Assembly: GCA_022826245.1 (NCBI GenBank)
Contig: JAJDVG010000018.1
Coordinates: 1 to 64,000, forward strand
Source: Gammaproteobacteria bacterium
GTDB taxonomy: Bacteria; Pseudomonadota; Gammaproteobacteria; Steroidobacterales; Rariloculaceae
Direction: 5' to 3'
Length of the DNA: 64,000 bases
A program made the translations under genes and the position numbers. The notes under the pieces were generated by a model. That model made no database searches and was not told the origin of the DNA. It was given only the letters and a program-made list of their open reading frames with translations. Position 1 is the first letter of the stretch. Each line of letters begins with the position of its first letter. Positions 46,280 through 54,740 of this stretch are shown here, piece by piece.

Positions 46280-47869
46280 ATGGATCAGCCGATTCGAAAA
46301 GTCGTGATCGTCGGCGGCGGTACGGCGGGCTGGATCACCGCCTGCGTCGTGGCGGCCGAATCCCTCGGGCGCGATGTCGAACCGCTGCAGGTCGTGCTCG
46401 TGGAGTCTCCCGATATTCCCATCATCGGTGTCGGGGAAGGCACCTGGCCATCGATGCGCATGACGCTTCAGCGCATTGGGCTGTCCGAAGACGATTTCGT
46501 GCGCGAATGCGACGCGAGCTTCAAGCAGGGTACGCGCTTTCGAGACTGGTCCGGCCGTCCCGAAGCGAGTCAATACATCCACCCGTTCAGCTTTCCGGTG
46601 GACTACGCCGAGCTCAATCCAGCGCGGTTCTGGCTGGCTCATGGCGGCCGATCGGCGTTCGCCGATCTCGTCACGCCCCAGGCAAGAGTGATCGAGCGGG
46701 GTCTTGCGCCCAAGCAGGTCGACGCACCGCAATACGCCTTCTCCGTCAACTACGGCTATCACCTCGACGCGAACAGCTTCGCCGGATTGCTGCAACGGCA
46801 CGGGGTGCAGAAGCTCGGCGTGCGCTACGTTCGCGGCAATTGCGAGCGCATCGATTCACACCCGGACGGAGACATCGCCGCCATAGCGCTCGATACCGGA
46901 GAGATCGTGGCAGGCGATCTGTTCGTCGATTGCACCGGACACAAGGCGCTGTTGATCGGCAGCCACTATGGAAGTCGTTTCCATTCGGTCAAGGACATGC
47001 TTTTCAATGATCGCGCGATCGCCGTGCAGGTACCCTACGTGAATCCCGACGACCCGATCGCGTCCGCAACCCTGTCGACGGCGCAGCCGCACGGCTGGAT
47101 CTGGGACATAGGACTCGGAAGCCGACGCGGGCTCGGCTATGTCCACTCGAGTTCCCATACCGACGAAGACAGCGCCTTGTCGAGCCTTGAACGCTATGTC
47201 GACAGTACTTCACCCGGCGTCGACCGCGACCGCTTGAACTTCCGGACCTTACGTTTCGAGCCTGGTTACCGCGAGAAGCTGTGGATACGGAACTGTGTTG
47301 CCGTAGGTCTGTCGGCCGGCTTTATCGAACCCCTTGAAGCCTCCGCACTCGTGCTGGTGGAGCAATCCGCGGCGATCATCGGCGAGCAGATGCCTCGCGA
47401 CCGCGCGATCATGGATACCGTGGCGGACCGGTTCAACGGGAAGATGAGCTACCATTGGGCGCGCATCGTCGAGTTCCTCAAGTTGCACTACGCGACGAGC
47501 GTGCGCGAGGACAGCGATTACTGGACGGACAACCGCGAGCAGACTTCCTGGCCCGACAGCCTGCGCCGGAAAATGATCCTGTGGCAGCAGCAGCCGCCCT
47601 GGCACGACGACGCACCGCGTCTCGATGAACTCTTTCCTTCCGCGAGCTATCAGTACGTGCTGTACGGAATGGGTTTCCGACCGCGCTACCTGTCCGCAGA
47701 CAAGACACGCCGCGATCCGAAAGTCAGGCGGGCGGATGAGGTTTTTCACGGTAACCGGATCAAGGCGCAGCAAATGACCCGCCTGCTGCCGTCGACTCGA
47801 GCACTGGTCAGCGCCATCGCTCACCGGGCAACTACACAGGCTTGCAATGACCCAATACGCGCTTCTTAA
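46280..47869 (+). CDS. Flavin-dependent tryptophan-halogenase family protein 1
   Basis: 529 residues from an ATG at 46280. The FAD site VVIVGGGTAGW is at the N-terminus and GVGEGTWPSM follows. A Lys in the conserved FKQGTRFRDW block (residue 82) matches the catalytic Lys of tryptophan halogenases, and GFIEPLEAS is present. The halogenase signature WxWxIP is altered: GWIWDIGL has Gly in place of Pro, so halogenating activity is doubtful. Such proteins are common next to TonB receptors in marine polysaccharide loci. It needs reduced FAD from a reductase not seen here. It overlaps the SapC gene. Confidence 0.85.
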   Translation: MDQPIRKVVIVGGGTAGWITACVVAAESLGRDVEPLQVVLVESPDIPIIGVGEGTWPSMRMTLQRIGLSEDDFVRECDASFKQGTRFRDWSGRPEASQYIHPFSFPVDYAELNPARFWLAHGGRSAFADLVTPQARVIERGLAPKQVDAPQYAFSVNYGYHLDANSFAGLLQRHGVQKLGVRYVRGNCERIDSHPDGDIAAIALDTGEIVAGDLFVDCTGHKALLIGSHYGSRFHSVKDMLFNDRAIAVQVPYVNPDDPIASATLSTAQPHGWIWDIGLGSRRGLGYVHSSSHTDEDSALSSLERYVDSTSPGVDRDRLNFRTLRFEPGYREKLWIRNCVAVGLSAGFIEPLEASALVLVEQSAAIIGEQMPRDRAIMDTVADRFNGKMSYHWARIVEFLKLHYATSVREDSDYWTDNREQTSWPDSLRRKMILWQQQPPWHDDAPRLDELFPSASYQYVLYGMGFRPRYLSADKTRRDPKVRRADEVFHGNRIKAQQMTRLLPSTRALVSAIAHRATTQACNDPIRAS

Positions 47870-48596
47870 CAACGTCGATCACGCCGAGACCCGGGTCATT
47901 ACCGAGCGGTCCGCCCGGTACGGTGACGACAGGACGCAGGCGCTCGTATTTCCCTTCGAATTCAGGAACGTACAGGCCTGTTATCCGATACTTTTTCAGC
48001 AGGACGGCACAGGAAGCTTCTACCCGCTGGCGCTCTTCGGGTTTAAGGAGAAGGAGAACCTGTTCCTCGACGAATCCGGCTGGCAGGCGCCGTACATTCC
48101 CGCGATGGTGCGCCGCGAGCCGTTCCTGATCGGGTTTCAGGACTCCAAAGCCCAGGGCGAAGCCGAACGAACGCGGGTGCTTTCACTGGACATGGATCAT
48201 CCACGGGTCAACACCGAACACGGCGAGCCCTTGTTTCAGCCGCTTGGCGGGCGAACCCCGTTCCTCGAGGGCGTCGCCGATCTGCTGGAGACGATTTACG
48301 CTGGAATCGACCACAACCGTTTGTTCGTGGCCGCCCTGCAGGAACACGAACTGCTCGAGGCGATGACGCTCGAAATCGAATTGAAGGACGGCTCGCGCAA
48401 CCAGCTCATCGGCTTTCATTGCCTTGCGGAGGAAAGGATTCAGGCGCTTTCGGCGGACGTACTCGGGGAACTGAACGAGCGCGGCTACCTCATGCCGATG
48501 TTCATGGTGCTCGCGTCCATGGGAAACATTCAGCGCCTCGTGGAACTGAAGAACCGGACACTCGACGACGGGGACGGGATCGAGCCCGATGTCTGA
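47847..48596 (+). CDS. SapC family protein
   Basis: 249 residues. VFPFEFRNVQACYPILFQQDGTGSFYPLALFGFKEKENLFL (in pieces) and LLEAMTLEIELKDGSRNQLIGFHCLAEERIQAL are typical of SapC-like proteins, which are named after a Campylobacter surface-layer gene but recur beside TonB receptors and halogenase genes in proteobacteria. The role is unknown; there is no signal peptide. It overlaps halogenase 1 by 23 bases and the following cupin gene by 8 bases, so the three are translationally linked. Confidence 0.85.
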   Translation: MTQYALLNNVDHAETRVITERSARYGDDRTQALVFPFEFRNVQACYPILFQQDGTGSFYPLALFGFKEKENLFLDESGWQAPYIPAMVRREPFLIGFQDSKAQGEAERTRVLSLDMDHPRVNTEHGEPLFQPLGGRTPFLEGVADLLETIYAGIDHNRLFVAALQEHELLEAMTLEIELKDGSRNQLIGFHCLAEERIQALSADVLGELNERGYLMPMFMVLASMGNIQRLVELKNRTLDDGDGIEPDV

Positions 48597-49596
48597 ACCG
48601 TCGCCCATGAAAACGCTGGAGTGTGCCAACGGCGCCATACCGGAACAGGTGTTCGATGCCGCAGAACCCGTATGCCTTCAAGGACTTGTACGGGACTGGC
48701 CGGCGGTCAGGCAGTGCAGCAAGTCCATCGCCGACGCCGCCGGCTATCTTTCGAGTTTCTGGCGCGAAGATCCACTGACCGTGTATGCCGGCGATTCCTC
48801 GATCAACGGCCGAATCTTCTACAACAGCGACTTCACCGGCTTCAACTTCATCAGCGGAAAAGCCACCTTGCCGCAGGTGCTCGACAAGCTCGCCGAGTCC
48901 GGCAGGGAGGATCGACTGACCACGCTGTATGTGGGGTCGACCCCGGTAGACAAGTGGCTGCCGGGCTTTCGGGCCCAAAACGATGTCAAATTGCCGACGG
49001 ACGACGCTTTGGCGAGTTTCTGGCTCGGCAACCAGACCCGTGTGTCGGCCCACTACGATTTTCCGGACAACGTCGCATGCGTGGTGGCCGGCGAGCGGCG
49101 ATTCACGCTCTTCCCGCCGGAACAGATCGACAACCTGTACGTCGGACCCGTCGACAGGACGCCGTCGGGTCAGGCGATCAGCCTCGTGGACGTGTCCGAG
49201 CCTGACCTGGATCGTTTCCCGAAGTACGCCGAAGCCGTCAAACACGCGAAGTCGGCCGTGCTCGGGCCCGGCGACGCCATCTTCATTCCGAGCATGTGGT
49301 GGCACCACGTGGAATCGAGAGATCCGTTCAATCTCCTCATCAACTACTGGTGGTGTACGTCACCGGATTTCATGGGTTCGCCCGGTACGGCGCTGATGCA
49401 CGCGATTCTCGCGTTGCGGGATCTGCCGCCGCGGCAGCGGCGCATCTGGCAAGGCGTCTTCGACCACTACGTGTTCGACGCCGATGCGTCGGTTTACGAA
49501 CACATACCGGAAGCGGGCAGGGGTTGTCTTGCGCCGCTCGATGCAACGAAGGCGAAGCAGTTGCACGCCGATCTGCTCAACAGGTTGAACCGCTAG
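48589..49596 (+). CDS. Cupin-like JmjC-domain protein
   Basis: 335 residues. The JmjC fold shows a His-x-Asp iron site in SAHYDFPDN and a distal His in MWWHHVES. Other motifs are LVRDWPAV near the start and CVVAGERRFTLFPPEQIDNLYVGP. This is the pattern of 2-oxoglutarate/Fe(II) hydroxylases of the cupin_8 group. It sits between SapC and the second halogenase, as in other TonB receptor clusters. The target is unknown; a protein or an imported molecule are candidates. No signal is seen. Confidence 0.87.
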   Translation: MSEPSPMKTLECANGAIPEQVFDAAEPVCLQGLVRDWPAVRQCSKSIADAAGYLSSFWREDPLTVYAGDSSINGRIFYNSDFTGFNFISGKATLPQVLDKLAESGREDRLTTLYVGSTPVDKWLPGFRAQNDVKLPTDDALASFWLGNQTRVSAHYDFPDNVACVVAGERRFTLFPPEQIDNLYVGPVDRTPSGQAISLVDVSEPDLDRFPKYAEAVKHAKSAVLGPGDAIFIPSMWWHHVESRDPFNLLINYWWCTSPDFMGSPGTALMHAILALRDLPPRQRRIWQGVFDHYVFDADASVYEHIPEAGRGCLAPLDATKAKQLHADLLNRLNR

Positions 49597-49608
49597 CGGA
49601 CCCCGTCG

Positions 49609-51099
49609 GTGCAACATCGCAAGATACACAAGGTCGTCATCGCCGGAGGCGGCACTGCGGGCTGGATGGCCGCCGCCGCATTGGCGCGCTTGTTGGGCAA
49701 GACGCTGGACATCACCCTGGTCGAGTCGGCGGAGATCGGTACGGTCGGCGTCGGCGAGGCCACGATACCGACCCTGCTCACGTTTCACGAACTGATCAAG
49801 GTCAAGGAGCAGGACTTCGTCAAGGCGACCCGGGGAACGTTCAAGCTCGGCATCAAGTTCGAAAGCTGGCGGGATGTGGACGAGGATTACATCCACTCGT
49901 TCGGCTGGACGGGCAGGGATAGCTGGGCGGCGGGATTTCAGCATTTCTGGCTCAAGGGCCTGAAGATGGGAATCAGCCGCGAGTTCGGCGAGTACTGCAA
50001 CGAGTGGGCTGCGGCCGTGCAGAACCGGTTCGCCGTGTTGCCGAGCCAGGGCCTGAATTACGCGTACCACATAGACGCATCGCTCTACGCACGATTCCTG
50101 CAGGGCATCGCCGAGGAATTCGGCGCCGTGCGGAGGGAAGGCAAGATCGATTTCGTGGAACAGGACCCCGACAGCGGCTACATCACGGCGCTCCGCCTGC
50201 AGTCTGGGCAGGTGATCGAAGGTGATCTTTTCATCGACTGCACGGGTTTTCGCGGGATACTGATCGAGCAAACGCTCAATGCGGGTTACGACGACTGGAC
50301 CCACTGGCTGCCCTGCGACAGCGCGGTTGCCGTACAGACCGCGTCCGTGGACGAGCCGATCCCGTACACGCGTTCCATCGCGCGCGAAGCCGGATGGCAA
50401 TGGCGCATCCCATTGCAACACCGGGTCGGCAACGGGATCGTGTTCAGCAGCAGACACTGGAGCGCCGACGAAGCACAGGCGCATCTGCTCGACAACATCG
50501 AAGGCGAGGTGCTCACCGAACCCAGGGTGATCCGCTTCAATGCCGGCCAGAGACGCAGGCACTGGTACAAGAACTGCGTCGCCATGGGACTGTCATCCGG
50601 ATTCATCGAGCCGCTCGAGTCGACCAGCATCCACCTGATCCAGCGCAGCATCATCCGCCTGATGCAGATGTTCCCCTACGACGGCATTCGCCAGCCCGAC
50701 GTTGACGAGTTCAACAACCAGATGAAATTCGAGATCGACAACGTGCGCGATTTCATCATCCTGCACTACCACGTGACCAACCGCACGGATACGCGATTCT
50801 GGCACCACTGCCGGGTCATGGACATTCCCGATTCCCTGAGGCACCGCATCGAGCTTTTCAAGCAGGCCGGGCGCGTCTTCAAGGTGCCGACGGAACTCTT
50901 CGGCGAAAACTCATGGATCCAGGTCATGCTCGGCCAGGGACTCCTGCCGGAGCAATATCACCCGATCGTGAACATGATGAGCGACGAGGAGCTGAACAGG
51001 TTTCTGACCGGCATACACGCCTCGGTGGCGAAGATGGTCGACCAGCTTCCGACTCACCAGCGGTTTATCGATCACTATTGCAAGGCGCCGTCGGCCTGA
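49609..51099 (+). CDS. Flavin-dependent tryptophan-halogenase family protein 2
   Basis: 496 residues from a GTG at 49609. It has VVIAGGGTAGWMAAAAL, GVGEATIPT, the Lys at residue 79 in FKLGIKFESW, the GWQWRIPLQHR signature (complete WxWxIP) and SSGFIEPLEST. All key residues of a working flavin halogenase are present, in contrast to the first paralogue. The substrate is not predictable from sequence: free Trp, another indole or phenol, or a protein-bound residue. The gene ends 260 bases before lacI, where the shared operator lies. Confidence 0.88.
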   Translation: MQHRKIHKVVIAGGGTAGWMAAAALARLLGKTLDITLVESAEIGTVGVGEATIPTLLTFHELIKVKEQDFVKATRGTFKLGIKFESWRDVDEDYIHSFGWTGRDSWAAGFQHFWLKGLKMGISREFGEYCNEWAAAVQNRFAVLPSQGLNYAYHIDASLYARFLQGIAEEFGAVRREGKIDFVEQDPDSGYITALRLQSGQVIEGDLFIDCTGFRGILIEQTLNAGYDDWTHWLPCDSAVAVQTASVDEPIPYTRSIAREAGWQWRIPLQHRVGNGIVFSSRHWSADEAQAHLLDNIEGEVLTEPRVIRFNAGQRRRHWYKNCVAMGLSSGFIEPLESTSIHLIQRSIIRLMQMFPYDGIRQPDVDEFNNQMKFEIDNVRDFIILHYHVTNRTDTRFWHHCRVMDIPDSLRHRIELFKQAGRVFKVPTELFGENSWIQVMLGQGLLPEQYHPIVNMMSDEELNRFLTGIHASVAKMVDQLPTHQRFIDHYCKAPSA

Positions 51100-51232
51100 C
51101 GCGCTGTGGCGGGGGCGCGTGAACCGGGAATCGGCCACCTGCCACGTCCTGTAGTCGCACTGCCAACCTCGCTCATCGTGTCGAGCGGTACGGCGAACGC
51201 CTGACCGGGGGCGGAACTTCAGGCACTGCACC

Positions 51233-51262
51233 TTGCGAGACGAAACGCCGTGCGAGTATGAT
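51233..51262 (+). promoter_or_regulatory. Promoter of the LacI-type regulator and glycoside hydrolase operon
   Basis: TTGCGA (51233-51238), 18-base spacer, TATGAT (51257-51262). The operator at 51261-51276 overlaps the -10 box. No other promoter is obvious before the hydrolase genes, so this one may drive the whole run to 60338. Confidence 0.5.
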
Positions 51263-51276
51263 GTAACCGCTTTCAC
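51261..51276 (+). promoter_or_regulatory. LacI-family operator upstream of the lacI-type gene
   Basis: ATGTAACCGCTTTCAC shares its first 12 bases with the operator at 43110 and has a LacI-type half-site arrangement (TGTAAcCGcTTTCA). It implies autoregulation and a common regulon. Confidence 0.7.
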
Positions 51277-51359
51277 AGCATGGATACGCGACGGTACGAC
51301 AGTTCCTGGCTGCCGAATCAGATCCCGCCTGTCGGGCATCGAGATTGCGGATACGCGGT

Positions 51360-52364
51360 ATGGCAACGATATATGAAGTATCCAAACTGGTCGGTGTATC
51401 GGTAGCCACGGTTTCCCGGGTTATCAACGGCAGCACTCGCGTCAGCGACAAGACCCGGCAGAAGGTGCTTTCCGCGATGCAGGCGCTGGACTACAAGCCG
51501 AACCCGATCGCCCAGTCGCTGGCAACGAACAGATCCGATTGCGTGGGCGTCCTGGTACCGGAAGTCCACGGACCGGTTTTCGGCGCCATGTTGAGCGGAA
51601 TCGAGGCCGAACTCAGAGACGCGGGGAAGTTCACGATCTTTGCGACCGGACACAACCTCGAAGCCAAGGAGCGCGAGGCGATCCAGTTCCTCAACACCCG
51701 CAACTGCGACGCGCTGATCATGCACGTCGAAGCGCTGGCGGACGCGTCCATCCATCGGCAGGCGCACAACGGCCCACCCATCCTGATCATGAATCGCGTC
51801 GTTTCGGGACTTGAAGATCGCTGCATCAGTCTCGACAACGAGCACGGCGGATACATCGCAACGAACATGCTGCTCGAGATGGGGCACCGCGAAATCGCCT
51901 ACATTTCCGGCCCGCTCGCCTGGGGGGACGCGAGCGACAGGCTCGCCGGACACCGGCGGGCGCTCGAGGAACACGACCAGAAGTTCGACGAACGCCTCGT
52001 CATCGAGAGCAACTTCCACGAGGTGGGCGGCAGCGAGGCCATGGAGGAGCTGCTGCGGCGGGAACTCCCGTTTTCCGCCGTCGTCTGCGCCAACGACGAG
52101 ATGGCGGCCGGTGCAATGGACACCTTGCGCGCACGCGGCATAAGCATTCCCGACGACATCTCGCTCGTCGGGTTCGATAACGCTCCGCTCAGCCGCTACC
52201 TGTATCCGAAACTCTCGACCGTCAATTATCCGATTACCGAGATGGGGCGCATGGCCGCGCACTGGGTGTTGGAGAACGTATACGGACAAAGCGGAACGGC
52301 CGTCCAGCATGTCTTCAAGCCCTCGTTGGTGATGCGGGCATCTGCGGGCCGGAGCCCGAACTAG
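51360..52364 (+). CDS. LacI-family transcriptional regulator
   Basis: 334 residues from an ATG at 51360 (weak ribosome site; a TTG at 51345 is also in frame). The helix-turn-helix ATIYEVSKLVGVSVATVSRVINGSTRV and the hinge region lead to a sugar-binding periplasmic-type domain: GVLVPEVHGPVFGAMLSGIEAEL, DALIMHVEALADASI, LLEMGHREIAYISGPLAWGDASDRLAGHRRAL and ISLVGFDNAPLSRYLYPKLSTVNYP. It probably represses the TonB receptor and its own hydrolase operon through the matching operators at 43110 and 51261. The inducer is unknown, likely a glucose or xylose oligomer. Confidence 0.92.
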   Translation: MATIYEVSKLVGVSVATVSRVINGSTRVSDKTRQKVLSAMQALDYKPNPIAQSLATNRSDCVGVLVPEVHGPVFGAMLSGIEAELRDAGKFTIFATGHNLEAKEREAIQFLNTRNCDALIMHVEALADASIHRQAHNGPPILIMNRVVSGLEDRCISLDNEHGGYIATNMLLEMGHREIAYISGPLAWGDASDRLAGHRRALEEHDQKFDERLVIESNFHEVGGSEAMEELLRRELPFSAVVCANDEMAAGAMDTLRARGISIPDDISLVGFDNAPLSRYLYPKLSTVNYPITEMGRMAAHWVLENVYGQSGTAVQHVFKPSLVMRASAGRSPN

Positions 52365-52366
52365 CG

Positions 52367-54667
52367 ATGCGCCGGCGTCGCCATGCTGACAGCTCGGTGC
52401 GCAAACCGGCCGCGGTCCTTTTGGTGGGTATTTTTTGTATGAACGTATCTCTGACTGCAGTACGCGCAGACACGACCTCCGCGGATGAAGCGATCGAGGC
52501 AAGGGTTGTCGAACTGATCGGGCAGATGACACTGCGGGAGAAGATCGGCCAGATGGTTCAGATCACGGCTCCGGGCGGTGTTCCGGAGGATCTGCGCAAT
52601 GCGGTCGCGGCGGGTGAGATCGGCTCGATTCTCAACGTGGTCGATGTCGATACGGCCAACGAGCTGCAGCGAATCGCCGCAGAGCAGAGCCGCCTTGGCA
52701 TTCCTCTCCTGCTGGCCCGCGACGTCATCCACGGGTTCAACACCGTGCTGCCCATACCCCTGGGTCAGGCTGCCACCTGGAATCCGGAACTCGTCGAACG
52801 CGGTGCGCGAATCGCCGCGCTCGAAGCGGCCACGGTCGGCGTCAACTGGACGTTCGCGCCGATGATCGATATCACGCGCGATCCGCGCTGGGGGCGGATT
52901 GCCGAGAGTTTCGGGGAAGATCCCTACCTTACGGGCCAACTCGCGGTCGCCATGGTCGACGGTTTCCAGGGCGATGATCTCGCCGCGATCGGGACCATCG
53001 CCGCCTGCGTCAAGCACTTCGCCGGATACGGGGCGAGCGAGGCCGGGCGCGACTACAACACGACCAACATCCCCGAGAACGAACTGCGCAACGTCTACCT
53101 GCCGCCCTTCAAGGCCACCGTCGATGCCGGCGTCGTGAGCCTCATGGCGTCGTTCAGCGACATCGACGGCGTGCCCGCAAGCGGCAACCGCTTCCTGATG
53201 CAGGAGGTCCTGCGCGACGAATGGGGATTCGACGGCCTCGTCGTCAGCGACTGGGTATCGATCGAGCAGTTGATCGACCACGGCTTCGCCGCAGACCTCC
53301 GCGAGGCTGCGTTCAAGGCGGCCGACGCCGGTATCAACATGGAGATGGTCAGCCGGGCCTATGCCGATCATCTGGCGGAACTTGTCCAGGAAGGCCAGAT
53401 CGGCGTCGCGCGGATCGACGAGCTCGTCGCCGGGATTCTTCGAGCGAAACTGGGCCTCGGCCTGTTCGAAAACCCGTTTACCGATCCTGCCGAGCTGCCG
53501 GAAATCGCCAATTCCGATCATCTCGCTGTCGCCCGCGAGGCGGCGCTGCAAAGCCTGGTGCTGCTGCGCAACGAGGGCGGCGCGCTGCCGCTCGATGCGG
53601 ATGCGCTCGATACGATCGCCGTCATCGGTCCCATGGCCGACGATCCCTACGAGCAACTTGGAACCTGGATATTCGACGGCGATCCGTCACTGAGCGTAAC
53701 GCCGCTGCAGGCGATACGGGACATGGTCGGTGAGCGGGTCGAGATTCGCCATGTACGCGCGCTCGAGACCACTCGCAGCCGCGGTACCGAAGGTTTTGCC
53801 GAAGCCATGGAAGCCGCGGCCGAAGCCGATGCGGTCGTTCTGTTGCTCGGCGAAGAGTCGATTCTCTCCGGCGAGGCGCACTCTCGCGCGAACATCGACT
53901 TGCCGGGCAGCCAGGTCGAACTCGTGCACAGGCTGCGTGAAGCCGGAAAGCCGGTCATCGCCGTCATCCTGGCCGGCCGTCCACTGACCGTTCAGAACAT
54001 TCTCGAGCAGGTCGACGCTCTGCTGTTTGCCTGGCATCCGGGCACGATGGGCGGCCCGGCGATCGCCGACGTGCTGTTCGGGGTCGAGTCGCCGTCGGGC
54101 AAGCTACCCGTGACGTTTCCGAAGATGGTCGGCCAGATACCGATCTACTACGCGCAGAAGAACACCGGAAAACCGGCGACGCCCGAGACCTGGGTGCACC
54201 TCGACGACCTGCCGGTGCGGGCCGTGCAGTCGGCCCACGGGATGACGTCGCATCACCTTGACGCCGGATACACGCCGTTGTTCCCGTTCGGATTCGGCCT
54301 GTCCTACGCGCAATTCTCCTATTCGGACATCAGCGTGAGCGCGGATGTCATCGGCATGGAGGAGACGCTGACCGTGGCGGCCGTCGTGAGCAACGACGGG
54401 GATGTGGCGGCGGACGAGGTCGTGCAGCTTTATGTGCGCGACCTCGTCGGCGACGTCACGCGGCCGGTCAGGGAACTGAAGGGCTTCGAGCGCGTGCGTT
54501 TGAACCCCGGCGAGAGCCGCACGGTGACGTTCGAACTGGACGCGGCCGCTCTCGCGTTTTACGGCCAGGACATGACGCTGATTACGGAACCCGGGCAGTT
54601 CCACGTGTGGGTCGGCGGGAGTTCCGACACGGATCTAAGGGCGGAATTCACTCTTGCCGGCGACTAG
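52367..54667 (+). CDS. GH3 family beta-glucosidase (BglX type), exported
   Basis: 766 residues starting two bases after the lacI stop. A signal peptide ends near RADTTSA. The GH3 N-domain has MTLREKIGQMVQI, LLLARDVIHGFNTVLPIPLG, WGRIAESFGEDPYLTGQLAVA, KHFAGYG and the nucleophile region FDGLVVSDW. The C-domain has LLGEESILSGEAHSRANIDLPG and GKLPVTFPK. A fibronectin-III-like end (VVQLYVRDLVGDVTRPVRELKGFERVRL, in pieces) closes it. It removes terminal beta-linked glucose from oligosaccharides in the periplasm, most likely beta-1,3/1,4 glucans. Confidence 0.92.
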   Translation: MRRRRHADSSVRKPAAVLLVGIFCMNVSLTAVRADTTSADEAIEARVVELIGQMTLREKIGQMVQITAPGGVPEDLRNAVAAGEIGSILNVVDVDTANELQRIAAEQSRLGIPLLLARDVIHGFNTVLPIPLGQAATWNPELVERGARIAALEAATVGVNWTFAPMIDITRDPRWGRIAESFGEDPYLTGQLAVAMVDGFQGDDLAAIGTIAACVKHFAGYGASEAGRDYNTTNIPENELRNVYLPPFKATVDAGVVSLMASFSDIDGVPASGNRFLMQEVLRDEWGFDGLVVSDWVSIEQLIDHGFAADLREAAFKAADAGINMEMVSRAYADHLAELVQEGQIGVARIDELVAGILRAKLGLGLFENPFTDPAELPEIANSDHLAVAREAALQSLVLLRNEGGALPLDADALDTIAVIGPMADDPYEQLGTWIFDGDPSLSVTPLQAIRDMVGERVEIRHVRALETTRSRGTEGFAEAMEAAAEADAVVLLLGEESILSGEAHSRANIDLPGSQVELVHRLREAGKPVIAVILAGRPLTVQNILEQVDALLFAWHPGTMGGPAIADVLFGVESPSGKLPVTFPKMVGQIPIYYAQKNTGKPATPETWVHLDDLPVRAVQSAHGMTSHHLDAGYTPLFPFGFGLSYAQFSYSDISVSADVIGMEETLTVAAVVSNDGDVAADEVVQLYVRDLVGDVTRPVRELKGFERVRLNPGESRTVTFELDAAALAFYGQDMTLITEPGQFHVWVGGSSDTDLRAEFTLAGD

Positions 54668-54740
54668 CCGGCAAATCCCCCGTCACGGCCGGAGCATCGC
54701 GGTGTCGGCGCCCCGCAGTCGAAATCCGCTCGGTTAGCCC

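Noticed and set aside
46280-47869. Reading halogenase 1 as a fully active tryptophan halogenase
   Set aside because: The WxWxIP signature is altered to WIWDIG, so activity cannot be assumed.
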